Shown here: positions 9,650 to 19,805 of the stretch, in pieces | Position numbering within the stretch: position 1 is the stretch's first letter | How the letters are laid out: every line of letters starts with the position of its first letter | From: Ochrobactrum sp. RH2CCR150 | GTDB taxonomy: Bacteria; Pseudomonadota; Alphaproteobacteria; Rhizobiales; Rhizobiaceae | Length of the DNA stretch: 64,000 nt | Reading direction: 5' to 3' | NCBI GenBank assembly: GCA_014138095.1 | Contig: JACGXE010000001.1 | Span: 372,001 to 436,000, forward strand | Made by a program: the position numbers and the translations under genes | Notes under the pieces: model-generated | Database searches by the model: none | The model's input: the letters and a program-made list of their open reading frames with translations, nothing else | What the model was told of the DNA's origin: nothing

Positions 9650-11641
9650 ATGATGAGCACCGAGGCAGTTTCCACGCAGTTTTCGCAGGATCATCCGTTA
9701 TGGCAGCCAGATGCGCAGCGCATCGCAGCCAGCACGCTGGAGCAATTTCGCATTCGCGCTGAACAGCGCACCGGCCTTGATCTGTCGGATTATGCGGCAT
9801 TGCATCGTTGGTCGGTGGAAGATCGCGCGGGATTCTGGACGCTCATCTGGGATTTCTGTGGCGTTATCGGTGAGCGCGGCCAAACGGCTCTTGTCGACAA
9901 GGGACACATGCGCGAGGCGAAATTCTTCCCCGAAGCGCGTCTCAATTTCGCAGAGAATCTTCTCCGTCAGCAGGGGCATGAAGACGCCATTGTGTTTCGC
10001 GGCGAGGACAAGGTCGAGCGCCGCCTGAGCTGGAATGATCTTCACGCGCTGGTTTCAAAGCTCCAGCAATTCATGCTGTCGGAAGGTGTTGAACCCGGCG
10101 ACCGCGTTGCGGGCATGATGCCCAATATGCCGGAAGCGGTTGCGCTAATGCTGGCTGCAAGCTCCATCGGTGCCGTCTGGTCGTCGTGTTCGCCGGATTT
10201 CGGCGTGCAGGGCGTGCTCGACCGTTTCGGCCAGATCGAGCCAAAACTGTTCTTTGCCTGCGATGGCTATTGGTACAATGGCAAACGCATCGACGTGGCC
10301 GACAAGGTTGCGCAGGTCACGGCAAAGCTGCCGGGACTGCGAAAGTCAGTGATCGTGTCCTATCTGGACGAAGCGGAAGCCGTCGCGCAGAAAGCCGAAA
10401 AGGGCATTGCGCTTGACGAAGCACTGAGCGCCTTTGCCGCCAAACCGGTGGAATTCACACGTCTGCCTTTCGATCACCCGATCTATATTCTGTTTTCTTC
10501 CGGCACGACCGGCATTCCAAAATGTATCGTGCACCGCGCCGGTGGGGTGCTGCTGCAGCATCTGAAGGAACAGCAGCTCCATGCGGATATCCGCGAGGGC
10601 GACAAGTTCTTCTATTTCACCACATGCGGCTGGATGATGTGGAACTGGCTTGCCTCAGGCATCGGTTCAGGAGCCACATTGCTGCTCTATGACGGTTCAC
10701 CTTTCTATCCCGATGGCAATGTGCTGTTCGACTATGCCGCTGCCGAAGGCATGACCTATTTCGGCACGTCGGCGAAATTTATCGACGCCGTGTTGAAAGC
10801 CGGTCTGAAGCCGGGTGAAACACACGATCTTTCGGCACTGCGTACAGTATCGTCCACCGGCTCGCCCTTGTCGCCGGAGGGGTTTGCCTTCGTTTATGAC
10901 GCGATCAAGCCGGATGTGCATCTTGCATCCATTTCTGGCGGAACGGATATCGTGTCCTGCTTCGTGCTGGGCGTGCCGACGGAACCTGTTTGGCTGGGCG
11001 AAATTCAGGGCGCGGGACTCGGCATGGCGGTCGATGTCTGGAACGATGACGGTCAGCCGGTGCGCATGCAGAAAGGCGAACTGGTCTGCACGAAGGCGTT
11101 TCCATGCATGCCGCTGCAATTCTGGAACGATCCGGACGGTGCGAAATATCAGGCAGCCTATTTCGAGCGCTTCGACAATATCTGGTGTCACGGCGATTTT
11201 GCCGAATGGACCGAGCATGACGGCATCGTCATCCATGGTCGTTCGGACGCAACGCTGAACCCCGGCGGCGTGCGTATCGGCACGGCGGAAATCTATAATC
11301 AGGTCGAGCAGATGCCGGAGATCGCCGAGGCGCTCTGCATCGGTCAGGACTGGGACAAGGATGTCCGGGTTGTGCTCTTCGTGCGGCTTGCCCAAGGTGT
11401 GACGCTTGATGACGATCTGAAGGCGCGGATCAAGACCAAGATCCGCACCGGCGCGACACCGCGCCATGTTCCGGCAAAGATCGTTGCGGTTGCGGATATT
11501 CCGCGCACCAAATCTGGCAAGATCGTCGAGCTTGCCGTTCGCGATATCGTGCATGGTCGCGACGTGAAAAACCGCGAGGCGCTGGCCAATCCGGAAGCAC
11601 TCGAGCTTTATCGCGACATTGCCGAGCTTCAAGAGGATTGA
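9650..11641 (+). CDS. Acetoacetyl-CoA synthetase (acetoacetate-CoA ligase)
   Basis: Cytosolic ANL-superfamily enzyme, 663 residues, that activates acetoacetate with ATP and CoA. The AMP-binding core motif [20 protein letters not shown] lies near residues 280-299, the adenylate-binding region [10 protein letters not shown] near 427, and the C-terminal [17 protein letters not shown] with the catalytic-type Lys near 620. The N-terminal ACAS-type domain is present. GGGAGGAATG supports the ATG at 9650 or the adjacent one at 9653. Context explains the role: the HMG-CoA lyase encoded downstream releases acetoacetate, and this enzyme returns it to acetoacetyl-CoA, closing leucine breakdown. The related name propionyl- or acetyl-CoA synthetase is less likely given length and neighbours. 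Confidence 0.93.
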   Translation: MMSTEAVSTQFSQDHPLWQPDAQRIAASTLEQFRIRAEQRTGLDLSDYAALHRWSVEDRAGFWTLIWDFCGVIGERGQTALVDKGHMREAKFFPEARLNFAENLLRQQGHEDAIVFRGEDKVERRLSWNDLHALVSKLQQFMLSEGVEPGDRVAGMMPNMPEAVALMLAASSIGAVWSSCSPDFGVQGVLDRFGQIEPKLFFACDGYWYNGKRIDVADKVAQVTAKLPGLRKSVIVSYLDEAEAVAQKAEKGIALDEALSAFAAKPVEFTRLPFDHPIYILFSSGTTGIPKCIVHRAGGVLLQHLKEQQLHADIREGDKFFYFTTCGWMMWNWLASGIGSGATLLLYDGSPFYPDGNVLFDYAAAEGMTYFGTSAKFIDAVLKAGLKPGETHDLSALRTVSSTGSPLSPEGFAFVYDAIKPDVHLASISGGTDIVSCFVLGVPTEPVWLGEIQGAGLGMAVDVWNDDGQPVRMQKGELVCTKAFPCMPLQFWNDPDGAKYQAAYFERFDNIWCHGDFAEWTEHDGIVIHGRSDATLNPGGVRIGTAEIYNQVEQMPEIAEALCIGQDWDKDVRVVLFVRLAQGVTLDDDLKARIKTKIRTGATPRHVPAKIVAVADIPRTKSGKIVELAVRDIVHGRDVKNREALANPEALELYRDIAELQED

Positions 11642-11666
11642 TCTGATCAACCTCCAACTGCTTGGA

Positions 11667-11709
11667 ATTGCCGGATAACATGCGCAATAAAATTGCGTTA
11701 TCCGGCAAT
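11667..11709 (+). terminator. Long stem-loop after the acetoacetyl-CoA synthetase gene
   Basis: ATTGCCGGATAAC (11667-11679) pairs perfectly with GTTATCCGGCAAT (11697-11709), and inside it CGCAAT-AAA-ATTGCG continues the stem. No T-run follows. Probable terminator or transcript-end stabiliser. Confidence 0.6.
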
Positions 11710-11778
11710 AAATAGCCACAGAACGCCGCGTAAAGCCATTGCCTATTTGGCCGCCACGGGACACTCTGACCGGATATG

Positions 11779-11826
11779 GAGCATTTCCAGCAAAAGTGCG
11801 TAGCGGTTTTGCGCAGGACAATGCGT
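11779..11826. repeat. Intergenic repeat, GCATTTCCAGCAAAAGTGCG type
   Basis: GAGCATTTCCAGCAAAAGTG then CGTAGCGGTTTTGCGCAGGACAATGCG matches, in reverse orientation, the copy at 39861-39907 nearly base for base. Ends GCATT/AATGC are inverted, and the interior AAAAGTGnnnnnCGGTTTT has the same layout as the copies at 41189 and 54361. Confidence 0.8.
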
Positions 11827-11884
11827 CATAAAAATATCTGTCTTTCGAAAGGCGGATACCGGGCAGAACTTGTGGAGGACGAGT

Positions 11885-13048
11885 ATGTTTGCTTCGGGCA
11901 TGAATTTCGGTCTTGGCGAGGAGATCGAAGCCCTTCGTGATACTGTGCGCCGTTTCGCTGAAAGCCGCATTGCGCCGCTTGCCGCCGAAACCGACCGCAA
12001 TAACGCATTTCCCATGCATCTGTGGCGTGAACTGGGTGAGCTGGGCGTGCTCGGCATCACCGCGCCGGAAGAATATGGCGGCGCGGGTCTGGGTTATCTT
12101 GCCCATTGCGTGGCCATGGAAGAGATCAGCCGCGCTTCGGCCTCGATTGGCCTCAGCTACGGGGCCCATTCCAATCTCTGCGTCAATCAGCTCAAGCGCA
12201 ACGGTTCGCCCGAACAGCGCGCGAAATATCTCCCAAAGCTCATTTCCGGCGAACATGTCGGCGCGCTCGCCATGTCTGAGCCGGGGGCCGGTTCCGACGT
12301 TGTTTCGATGAAGCTTCGCGCCGAAAAGCGGGGCGACAGATATGTGCTGAACGGCAACAAAATGTGGATCACCAATGGCCCGGATGCGGATGTGCTGGTG
12401 GTCTATGCCAAGACCGATCCGGCGGCTGGCTCGCGCGGGATGAGCGCCTTCATCGTAGAAAAAGGCTTTGCAGGTTTTTCGACCGCGCAAAAGCTCGACA
12501 AGCTCGGCATGCGCGGCTCCAACACCTGCGAGCTGGTGTTCGAAAATTGCGAAGTTCCAGCTGAAAATCTGCTGGGCGAGGTCGGCAAGGGCGTCAATGT
12601 GCTGATGTCCGGTCTCGACTATGAGCGCGTGGTGCTGGCGGGCGGTCCGCTCGGCATCATGGCGGCCTGTCTCGATGTCGTGGTGCCATATGTGCATGAG
12701 CGCAAGCAGTTCGATCAGCCGATTGGCGAGTTCCAGTTGATGCAGGGCAAGCTTGCCGACATGTATGTGATCTTCAACGCCTCGCGTGCTTATACTTATG
12801 CCGTGGCGGCGGCCTGCGACCGGGGCGAGACGACGCGCAAGGATGCGGCTGGCTGCATTCTCTATACGGCGGAAAATGCGACCCAGATGGCGTTGCAGGC
12901 AATCCAGTCGCTGGGCGGTAACGGCTATATCAATGATTATCCGACCGGGCGTCTGCTGCGCGACGCCAAGCTTTACGAAATCGGTGCAGGCACTTCGGAA
13001 ATCCGGCGTATGCTGATCGGACGGGAATTGTTTCAGGAGACCCGTTAA
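11885..13048 (+). CDS. Isovaleryl-CoA dehydrogenase
   Basis: FAD-dependent acyl-CoA dehydrogenase, 387 residues, oxidising isovaleryl-CoA to 3-methylcrotonyl-CoA in leucine breakdown. Family motifs are seen: [17 protein letters not shown] (about 129-145, substrate/FAD loop), [31 protein letters not shown] (catalytic-Glu helix region near 250 in the IVD subgroup), and the C-terminal [35 protein letters not shown]. The start is [13 protein letters not shown] at 11885 with GGAGG 7 bases upstream; the open frame five codons earlier lacks one. It opens the ivd-mccB-mccA-hmgL-liuC run, whose genes abut or overlap. Assignment to isovaleryl-CoA rather than another short branched acyl-CoA rests on this context. 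Confidence 0.94.
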   Translation: MFASGMNFGLGEEIEALRDTVRRFAESRIAPLAAETDRNNAFPMHLWRELGELGVLGITAPEEYGGAGLGYLAHCVAMEEISRASASIGLSYGAHSNLCVNQLKRNGSPEQRAKYLPKLISGEHVGALAMSEPGAGSDVVSMKLRAEKRGDRYVLNGNKMWITNGPDADVLVVYAKTDPAAGSRGMSAFIVEKGFAGFSTAQKLDKLGMRGSNTCELVFENCEVPAENLLGEVGKGVNVLMSGLDYERVVLAGGPLGIMAACLDVVVPYVHERKQFDQPIGEFQLMQGKLADMYVIFNASRAYTYAVAAACDRGETTRKDAAGCILYTAENATQMALQAIQSLGGNGYINDYPTGRLLRDAKLYEIGAGTSEIRRMLIGRELFQETR

Positions 13049-14655
13049 TGCCGGTTCTGAAATCCGAGATATCGACGCGCGGCACTACCTATCAGGCCAA
13101 CCGCAAAGCCATGCTTGAGGCCATCGAGATCGTGGCCGAGGCGTCTCGCCTTGCCATTGATGGCGGCGGTGAGAAAGCGCGCGAACGTCACGTTTCTCGC
13201 GGCAAGCTGCTTCCCCGTGATCGCGTTGCGCAATTGCTGGATCCGGGATCGCCATTTCTGGAAGTCGGATTGACGGCGGGGCACGGCATGTATGGCGGCG
13301 CGGCTCCGTCCGGCGGCATCATCACCGGCATCGGGCGCGTTTCGGGCCGCGAATGTATGATCGTCTGCAACGATGCGACGGTGAAGGGTGGCACCTATTA
13401 TCCCGTGACCGTGAAAAAGCATCTGCGGGCGCAGGAGATCGCGGGCGAGAATCGCTTGCCTTGTATCTATCTGGTTGATTCCGGCGGGGCCAATCTTCCC
13501 AATCAGGACGAGGTATTCCCGGATCGCGACCATTTCGGGCGCATCTTTTATAATCAGGCGCAGATGTCGGCAGCGGGCATTCCGCAGGTCGCGGTGGTCA
13601 TGGGGTCATGCACCGCAGGCGGCGCTTATGTGCCTGCCATGAGCGACGAGACGGTGATCGTGCGCAATCAGGGCACGATCTTTCTGGCAGGTCCGCCACT
13701 TGTCAAGGCCGCAACCGGCGAAGTGGTGACGGCGGAAGATCTCGGCGGCGGCGACGTGCATACAAGGCTCTCCGGCGTGGCCGATCATCTGGCCAATGAC
13801 GACGCCCATGCCTTGCAGATCGCGCGCGCCATCGCGGCCAATCTCAACAGTGAAAAATGCTCCTTTATCCCCAAGGGCGAGGGTGCTGCTCCGCTTTACG
13901 ATCCGGAAGAGCTGCTCGGCGTGGTTTCTGCCGATACGCGCATTCCCTATGATGTGCGCGAAGTGATCGCGCGGTTGGTCGATGGCTCGGATTTCGATGA
14001 GTTCAAGGCGCGATACGGCGCTACGCTGGTTTGCGGCTTTGCCAGCATTTACGGCATGCCGGTCGGGATTATCGCCAATAATGGCGTGCTGTTTTCCGAA
14101 GCGGCCACCAAGGGCGCGCATTTCATCGAGCTTTGCTGCCAGCGCAATATTCCGCTGGTGTTTCTGCAAAATATCACCGGCTTCATGGTCGGGCGCAAAT
14201 ATGAGGCCGAAGGCATCGCCAAGCACGGCGCCAAGCTGGTGACGGCGGTGGCGACGGCCAATGTGCCGAAGCTCACCATGCTGATTGGCGCATCCTATGG
14301 CGCGGGCAATTACGGCATGGCGGGGCGGGCCTATTCGCCGCGCTTCCTGTGGACCTGGCCGAACAGCCGCATTGCGGTGATGGGCGGTGAACAGGCGGCG
14401 GGCGTGCTGGCAACCGTCAAGCGCGACGGGATCGAACGCACCGGCGGAACATGGTCGGCGGAAGAGGAAGCGGAGTTTAAGCGCCCGACACTCGAAATGT
14501 TCGAGCGCCAGAGCCACCCGCTTTATGCCTCTGCGCGACTTTGGGACGATGGTGTCATCGATCCGCGCAAGTGCCGCGAAGTGCTGGGACTGTCGCTTTC
14601 CGCAATGCTGAACGCGCCGGTCGAGCCGACGCGTTTCGGCTTGTTCAGAATGTAG
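13048..14655 (+). CDS. Methylcrotonyl-CoA carboxylase, carboxyltransferase (beta) subunit
   Basis: Carboxyltransferase half of the biotin-dependent 3-methylcrotonyl-CoA carboxylase, 535 residues. Moves the carboxyl group from carboxybiotin to methylcrotonyl-CoA to give 3-methylglutaconyl-CoA. Crotonase-fold signatures include [30 protein letters not shown] (about 150-179), [16 protein letters not shown], and [25 protein letters not shown] near 375. Its ATG shares a base with the stop of the preceding gene (TAATG), indicating translational coupling. The biotin carboxylase subunit is immediately downstream. Homologous propionyl-CoA carboxylase beta is an alternative only if the neighbours are ignored. 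Confidence 0.95.
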   Translation: MPVLKSEISTRGTTYQANRKAMLEAIEIVAEASRLAIDGGGEKARERHVSRGKLLPRDRVAQLLDPGSPFLEVGLTAGHGMYGGAAPSGGIITGIGRVSGRECMIVCNDATVKGGTYYPVTVKKHLRAQEIAGENRLPCIYLVDSGGANLPNQDEVFPDRDHFGRIFYNQAQMSAAGIPQVAVVMGSCTAGGAYVPAMSDETVIVRNQGTIFLAGPPLVKAATGEVVTAEDLGGGDVHTRLSGVADHLANDDAHALQIARAIAANLNSEKCSFIPKGEGAAPLYDPEELLGVVSADTRIPYDVREVIARLVDGSDFDEFKARYGATLVCGFASIYGMPVGIIANNGVLFSEAATKGAHFIELCCQRNIPLVFLQNITGFMVGRKYEAEGIAKHGAKLVTAVATANVPKLTMLIGASYGAGNYGMAGRAYSPRFLWTWPNSRIAVMGGEQAAGVLATVKRDGIERTGGTWSAEEEAEFKRPTLEMFERQSHPLYASARLWDDGVIDPRKCREVLGLSLSAMLNAPVEPTRFGLFRM

Positions 14656-14667
14656 GGAGGTAATCAG

Positions 14668-16635
14668 ATGTTTGGGAAAATACTGATTGCCAATCGCGGG
14701 GAAATTGCCTGCCGGGTCATGCGCACGGCGCGTGAATTCGGTATCGCCACTGTGGCGATCTATTCGGATGCGGACGCCAATGCGCTGCATGTGGAAATGG
14801 CCGACGAGGCCGTCCGCGTCGGCCCGGCGCTTTCGGCGCAAAGCTATCTCAATATTGAGGCGATCATCAAAGCCGCACTGGAAACCGGTGCCGAGGCAAT
14901 TCATCCGGGCTATGGCTTTCTCTCGGAAAATGCCGGATTTGTCGACGCCGTCGAGGCGGCGGGTCTCACCTTCATAGGCCCATCGGCGAAAGCCATCCGC
15001 GCCATGGGGCTGAAGGATGCCGCCAAGGCGTTGATGGAAAAGGCCGGTGTGCCGGTCGTTCCGGGCTATCACGGCGACAATCAGGATGGCGCTTTCCTTA
15101 AAAGTGAGGCGGACCGGATCGGTTATCCCGTGCTGATCAAGGCACGCGCAGGCGGCGGCGGCAAGGGCATGCGTCGTGTCGATCAGGCGGCGGATTTTGC
15201 GGCGGCGCTGGACAGTGCGCGTCGCGAGGCCGAAGCGTCGTTCGGTGACAGCGCCGTGCTGGTGGAAAAATACATGACCAAGCCGCGCCATATCGAGGTG
15301 CAGGTTTTTGGCGATAATCACGGCAATGCGGTGCATCTTTTCGAGCGCGATTGTTCGCTGCAACGTCGCCACCAGAAGGTGATCGAAGAAGCGCCAGCGC
15401 CCGGCATGACGCCGGACATGCGCGCTGCCATGGGTGAAGCGGCGGTGAAGGCAGCCTTGGCCATCGGCTATTCCGGCGCAGGCACGGTGGAATTCATTGC
15501 CGATGTGTCAGAAGGGCTGCGACCGGACCGGTTCTTCTTCATGGAAATGAACACGCGCTTGCAGGTGGAACATCCGGTGACGGAGGCGATCACCGGTCTC
15601 GATCTGGTCGAGTGGCAATTGCGCGTTGCGTCGGGCGAAACCTTGCCGAAGCGGCAGGATGAGCTTGCCATCCATGGCTGGGCCTTCGAGGCTCGTCTTT
15701 ATGCCGAGGACCCGGCCCGTGACTTTCTGCCTGCGACTGGCAAGCTTGCACTCTTCGCTCCGCCGGAACAGGCGCGCACCGATTCCGGCGTGCGGTCTGG
15801 CGATACGATCACACCGTTCTACGATCCGATGATCGCTAAGATCATCGTCCATGGCCGTAATCGCGACGAAGCGCTGAACCGGCTGGATGCGGCGCTAAGC
15901 AAAACCCGCATTGCCGGTCTTGTCACCAATCGCCAGTTTTTGTCGGCGCTCTGCAAGCTGGATGCTTTTCGCAGCGGCGATGTCGATACCGGGCTGATTG
16001 CGCGGGAAGCGGGGCATTTGTTTGCCCAAGAGCCGCCTTCGGAAATCACTTTTGCACTGGCGGCATTGACGGCGCTCGACCTTCTTGATGCGCCGTTGCA
16101 CGATGATCCATGGTCGAGTCTGCGCGGCTTTCGTCTGTGGGGCGATGCATCGCGGTCGGTCACGCTGGATCATCAGGGTGATCGCCGGGCGATCCGCTTC
16201 ACGATCAATGAACAAGGGCATTTCGGCTTCGACTTCGGCCTGGTCGAAATCCGCAATCACGAAAACGGTGTGGTTCGGTTCAACCTGGATGGCCGCGTGT
16301 CGCAAGCATCCGCTGTTCGGATCGGGCAGGATGTGACCGTGCAGTTCGACGGACGCGACACCATATTTCATCATGTGCTGTCTGCCGGGGCGGAAGATGA
16401 TCTCGCCACCGAAAGCCGCATTCTGGCGCCGATGCCGGGGCTGGTTCGGCTTGTATCCGCCGTGGAGGGGGCAAGCGTCGCCAAAGGCGATCCGCTGGTG
16501 ACGATGGAGGCGATGAAGATGGAACTGTCACTGACCGCGCCGCGCGACGGCAAGGTTGCGACGGTGACGGTCGCAGCAGGCGATCAGATCAATGAAGGCG
16601 CGCTGCTTGTCGAATTGGAGGAAGAACATGGCTGA
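14668..16635 (+). CDS. Methylcrotonyl-CoA carboxylase, biotin carboxylase/carrier (alpha) subunit
   Basis: 655-residue biotin-containing subunit. The N-terminal biotin carboxylase part shows ILIANRGEIACRVMRTAREFG (residues 5-25), ATP-grasp loop IKARAGGGGKGMRRV, the FMEMNTRLQVEHPVTE catalytic region, and RLYAEDPARDFLPATG. A middle linker domain follows, and the C-terminal biotinyl domain carries the biotin-attachment sequence MEAMKMEL near residue 615. The gene starts 12 bp after the beta subunit with AGGGAGG before the ATG. The two form the MCC holoenzyme in the cytosol. Length and gene pairing fit MCC alpha rather than propionyl-CoA carboxylase. Confidence 0.95.
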   Translation: MFGKILIANRGEIACRVMRTAREFGIATVAIYSDADANALHVEMADEAVRVGPALSAQSYLNIEAIIKAALETGAEAIHPGYGFLSENAGFVDAVEAAGLTFIGPSAKAIRAMGLKDAAKALMEKAGVPVVPGYHGDNQDGAFLKSEADRIGYPVLIKARAGGGGKGMRRVDQAADFAAALDSARREAEASFGDSAVLVEKYMTKPRHIEVQVFGDNHGNAVHLFERDCSLQRRHQKVIEEAPAPGMTPDMRAAMGEAAVKAALAIGYSGAGTVEFIADVSEGLRPDRFFFMEMNTRLQVEHPVTEAITGLDLVEWQLRVASGETLPKRQDELAIHGWAFEARLYAEDPARDFLPATGKLALFAPPEQARTDSGVRSGDTITPFYDPMIAKIIVHGRNRDEALNRLDAALSKTRIAGLVTNRQFLSALCKLDAFRSGDVDTGLIAREAGHLFAQEPPSEITFALAALTALDLLDAPLHDDPWSSLRGFRLWGDASRSVTLDHQGDRRAIRFTINEQGHFGFDFGLVEIRNHENGVVRFNLDGRVSQASAVRIGQDVTVQFDGRDTIFHHVLSAGAEDDLATESRILAPMPGLVRLVSAVEGASVAKGDPLVTMEAMKMELSLTAPRDGKVATVTVAAGDQINEGALLVELEEEHG

Positions 16636-17491
16636 CCATGTCGAAATCGTTGAAATGGCGGCACGTGACGGGCTGCAAAATGAGAAGCGCTTTGTGCCGA
16701 CGGCTGACAAGATCGCGCTGATCGACCGCCTGTCCGGTTGCGGTTATGCCCGCATCGAGGCGACGAGTTTCGTCAGCCCGAAATGGGTGCCGCAACTGGC
16801 CGATGCGGCAGAGGTGATGGCGGGCATTCGTCGCGCCGACAGTGTGCGCTATTCGGTGCTCGTACCGAACATGAAGGGCTATGAGGCCGCGGCAGCAGCC
16901 AATGTCGATGAAGTCGCGGTTTTCATTTCCGCTTCGGAAGGCTTTTCGAAAGCCAATATCAACTGCACGATTGCCGAGAGCACTGAACGTCTGTCGCCGG
17001 TTATCGGTGCTGCGATCAATGACGGCCTGGCCATTCGCGGCTATGTCAGCTGCGTCGTCGAATGCCCCTATGACGGGCCGACCGCGCCGCAGGCCGTTGC
17101 CGATGTCACCGAGCAACTCTTCTCGCTCGGTTGCCATGAGGTGAGCCTTGGCGACACGATTGGGCGCGGTACGCCGGACAAGGTCGCGGCCATGCTGGAT
17201 GCGGTGCTGGCCATTGCGCCTGCGCATAGTCTGGCGGGCCATTATCACGACACGGGCGGTCGTGCGCTCGACAATATCCGTGTCAGTCTGGAAAAGGGCT
17301 TGCGGGTTTTCGATGCGTCGGTCGGCGGTCTGGGTGGATGCCCGTTTGCGCCGGGCGCCAAGGGCAATGTCGATACCGTTTCCGTTGTCGAAATGCTGCA
17401 TGAAATGGGTTTTGAAACCGGGCTTGATCTGGATAAGCTGCGGTCGGCGGCATTGTTCGCGCAGGCACTGCGTCAGGATAAAGCTGCATGA
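16628..17491 (+). CDS. Hydroxymethylglutaryl-CoA lyase
   Basis: Cleaves HMG-CoA to acetoacetate and acetyl-CoA, the final step of leucine catabolism. 287 residues, TIM-barrel of the DRE-TIM family. AARDGLQNEKRFVPT (about 11-25) holds the catalytic Arg-Asp pair, EVSLGDTIGRGTP lies near 166, the metal-binding HYHDTGGRALDNI near 205, and the cysteine-bearing loop VGGLGGCPFAPGAKGN near 232. The start ATG at 16628 lies inside the end of the mcc alpha gene (8-bp overlap), with a GGAGGAAG ribosome-binding site. The stop overlaps the next start by 4 bp. Confidence 0.96.
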   Translation: MADHVEIVEMAARDGLQNEKRFVPTADKIALIDRLSGCGYARIEATSFVSPKWVPQLADAAEVMAGIRRADSVRYSVLVPNMKGYEAAAAANVDEVAVFISASEGFSKANINCTIAESTERLSPVIGAAINDGLAIRGYVSCVVECPYDGPTAPQAVADVTEQLFSLGCHEVSLGDTIGRGTPDKVAAMLDAVLAIAPAHSLAGHYHDTGGRALDNIRVSLEKGLRVFDASVGGLGGCPFAPGAKGNVDTVSVVEMLHEMGFETGLDLDKLRSAALFAQALRQDKAA

Positions 17492-18285
17492 GCGATTTTG
17501 AGACCATCGGTGTTTCAATTGACGCACGCGGCGTTGCAACGCTGACGCTGAACCGGCCTGAGCAGCATAATGTGCTGTCCGGCCTGATGATCGATGAACT
17601 GACCACCGCGACGCTGCACCTCACCGATAATGCGGCGGTCAGGATTGTTGTTCTGACCGGCGCAGGCAAAAGCTTTTGTGCGGGCGGCGATCTGGGCTGG
17701 ATGCGGGCGCAGGTAAATGCCAGTCGCGCGCAACGGATTGAAGAAGCGCGCAAGCTCGCTTTGATGCTGAAGGCGCTCCGCGATCTGCCAAAGCCGCTGA
17801 TCGGGCGCGTCAACGGTCAGGCCTATGGCGGCGGTATCGGCCTTATCAGCGTTTGTGATGCCGCCATCGGCGTCGCTGGCGCGCGCTTCGGGTTGACCGA
17901 GACAAAGCTCGGCCTGATACCTGCAACCATCAGCCCCTATGTCGTGGCGCGCATCGGGCAGGCGAATGCCCTGCGCACATTTACCTCTGCCAGATTGTTC
18001 GACACGCAGGAGGCAATGCGCATCGGCCTGCTGCATGATGTAGTCGAACCCGAACAGCTGGACGCGACAGTGGAAGCGGAAATCAAACCGTATTTTTCCA
18101 CCGCACCGGCAGCGGTTGCGGCGTCGAAACGGCTCGTTCACGCGCTGGTCGCGCCGATTGACGAAGCCGTCATCGATATGACGCTGACCCGTCTTGCAGA
18201 CACTTGGGAAACACCGGAGGCCGCGGAAGGGATCGCGGCCTTTTTTGCGAAACAATCACCATCATGGAAGGGAGGGAACGCATAA
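17488..18285 (+). CDS. Enoyl-CoA hydratase/isomerase, probable methylglutaconyl-CoA hydratase
   Basis: Crotonase-family protein of 265 residues. Motifs are TLNRPEQHNVLSGLMIDEL, VLTGAGKSFCAGGDLGWMR (oxyanion-hole segment) and GRVNGQAYGGGIGLISVCDAAIG. It starts by ATGA overlap with the HMG-CoA lyase gene and is the last gene of the run. Hydration of 3-methylglutaconyl-CoA to HMG-CoA is the one leucine-pathway step otherwise missing here, so that role is assigned by context; the family itself is broad. Confidence 0.9.
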   Translation: MSDFETIGVSIDARGVATLTLNRPEQHNVLSGLMIDELTTATLHLTDNAAVRIVVLTGAGKSFCAGGDLGWMRAQVNASRAQRIEEARKLALMLKALRDLPKPLIGRVNGQAYGGGIGLISVCDAAIGVAGARFGLTETKLGLIPATISPYVVARIGQANALRTFTSARLFDTQEAMRIGLLHDVVEPEQLDATVEAEIKPYFSTAPAAVAASKRLVHALVAPIDEAVIDMTLTRLADTWETPEAAEGIAAFFAKQSPSWKGGNA

Positions 18286-18620
18286 AAGGGAGGAGCCGAT
18301 TTTCGTTGTAATTGTGGGTACTTGGCCCCTTGCAATCGAAAGCCGGAAATGCATTCTTAGCACATCACGAAAGCGGCTCCCGTTTTGGAGCAGTTTTCCG
18401 AAACCGCCGAGGCTGTTTTGGATAATATTATGGCTCCAGTCCCTTTTTGGGTGCGGTGCGGCGCGCTTTTGGATCGACCCTTTGAAATCGTAAGATGAAA
18501 CAAAAGGGAGGGCCCGGTCATTCGCCAGCTTATCAGCGTGGAGAATTGGCCGGATGGGTTGCCATCATGGGTTAGATGAGGGCGCGTCCCCGGACGGCGC
18601 CCCACCAAAGGAGAAAAAGA
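18286..18620. promoter_or_regulatory. Upstream region of the amino-acid binding protein gene
   Basis: 335 bp without a credible gene. It presumably holds the promoter of the binding-protein gene. Just before its ribosome-binding site a GC-rich hairpin can form (18581-18603, GGGCGCGTCC with GGACGGCGCC, imperfect). No known riboswitch was recognised. Confidence 0.35.
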
Positions 18621-19727
18621 ATGAACCTGAAACTTCTGTCCAGCGTAGCTTTCGCAGCTACACTCGGTTTTGCCAGCGCCGCTTATGCGGACATCACCAT
18701 TGGCGTTGTTGCACCGCTGACGGGTCCGGTTGCCGCTTTCGGCGATCAGGTGAAGAAGGGCGCAGAAACCGCTGCCGAAGTCATCAACAAGGCTGGCGGC
18801 ATCAAGGGCGAGAAAATCGTTCTGAAGTTCGCCGACGATGCCGGTGAGCCGAAGCAGGGCGTTTCCGCCGCCAACCAGATTGTCGGCGACGGCATCAAGT
18901 TTGTTGTTGGTCCTGTCACGACCGGCGTTGCCATTCCAGTATCCGACGTTTTCTCGGAAAACGGCGTTCTGATGGTCACCCCGACCGCTACCGGCCCGGA
19001 CCTGACCGCACGCAAGCTGGAAAACGTGTTCCGCACCTGCGGCCGTGACGACCAGCAGGCTGAAGTCATGGCTGATTTTGTCCTGAAGACCATGAAGGAC
19101 AAGAAGGTCGCCGTGATCCACGACAAGGGCGCTTACGGCAAGGGTCTGGCCGACGCTTTCAAGGCTGCGATCAACAAGGGCGGCATTACGGAAGTTCATT
19201 ACGACTCCGTCACGCCGGGCGACAAGGATTTCAGCGCACTGGTTACCAAGCTGAAGTCGGCAGGCGCAGAAGTCGTTTACTTCGGCGGCTACCATGCTGA
19301 AGGCGGTCTGCTGTCGCGTCAGCTGCATGACGCTGGCATGCAGGCACTGGTTCTCGGCGGAGAAGGCCTGTCCAACACCGAATATTGGGCAATCGGCGGC
19401 ACCAACGCGCAGGGCACGCTGTTCACCAACGCCAAGGACGCCACGAAGAACCCGGCTTCCAAGGACGCTATCGAAGCGCTTAAGGCCAAGGGCATTCCGG
19501 CTGAAGCCTTCACCATGAACGCCTATGCTGCTGTTGAAGTCATCAAGGCTGGCATCGAAAGCGCCGGTTCGGCTGATGATTCGGCTGCCGTTGCCAAGGC
19601 TCTCCATGACGGCAAGCCGATCGAAACCGCAATCGGCACGCTGACCTATGGCGAAAACGGCGACCTTAGCTCGCCGAGCTTCGACATCTTCAAGTGGGAT
19701 GACGGCAAGATCGTCGGCCTCGAATAA
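18621..19727 (+). CDS. Branched-chain amino-acid ABC transporter substrate-binding protein
   Basis: Periplasmic binding protein of the LivJ/BraC type (type I fold, Peripla_BP_6), 368 residues. Signal peptide residues 1-23 ([20 protein letters not shown], cut near AYA-DIT). The mature protein starts [20 protein letters not shown], typical of Leu/Ile/Val-binding proteins, with the ligand-contact segment [16 protein letters not shown] and [16 protein letters not shown] further on. The start at 18621 has AAGGAG at a good distance; the frame extends upstream but without a signal. It is a single gene with its own terminator; the permease and ATPase genes are not in this window. Its position next to leucine catabolism genes suggests uptake of the same amino acids. 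Confidence 0.93.
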   Translation: MNLKLLSSVAFAATLGFASAAYADITIGVVAPLTGPVAAFGDQVKKGAETAAEVINKAGGIKGEKIVLKFADDAGEPKQGVSAANQIVGDGIKFVVGPVTTGVAIPVSDVFSENGVLMVTPTATGPDLTARKLENVFRTCGRDDQQAEVMADFVLKTMKDKKVAVIHDKGAYGKGLADAFKAAINKGGITEVHYDSVTPGDKDFSALVTKLKSAGAEVVYFGGYHAEGGLLSRQLHDAGMQALVLGGEGLSNTEYWAIGGTNAQGTLFTNAKDATKNPASKDAIEALKAKGIPAEAFTMNAYAAVEVIKAGIESAGSADDSAAVAKALHDGKPIETAIGTLTYGENGDLSSPSFDIFKWDDGKIVGLE

Positions 19728-19747
19728 GACTTTATCGAGCAAATAAG

Positions 19748-19775
19748 AAAACGCCGGGCTTGTCCCGGCGTTTTT
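19748..19775 (+). terminator. Intrinsic terminator after the binding-protein gene
   Basis: AAAACGCCGGG, loop CTTGT, CCCGGCGTTTTT. Perfect stem with a T-run, 20 bp past the stop. Confidence 0.95.
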
Positions 19776-19805
19776 GTATTCAGAATCTGGTTAAACGGCG
19801 AACCG

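Noticed and set aside
10697-12697. 666-codon open frame opposite aacS and ivd
   Set aside because: Spans two real genes and a noncoding spacer, with no domain; antisense shadow.
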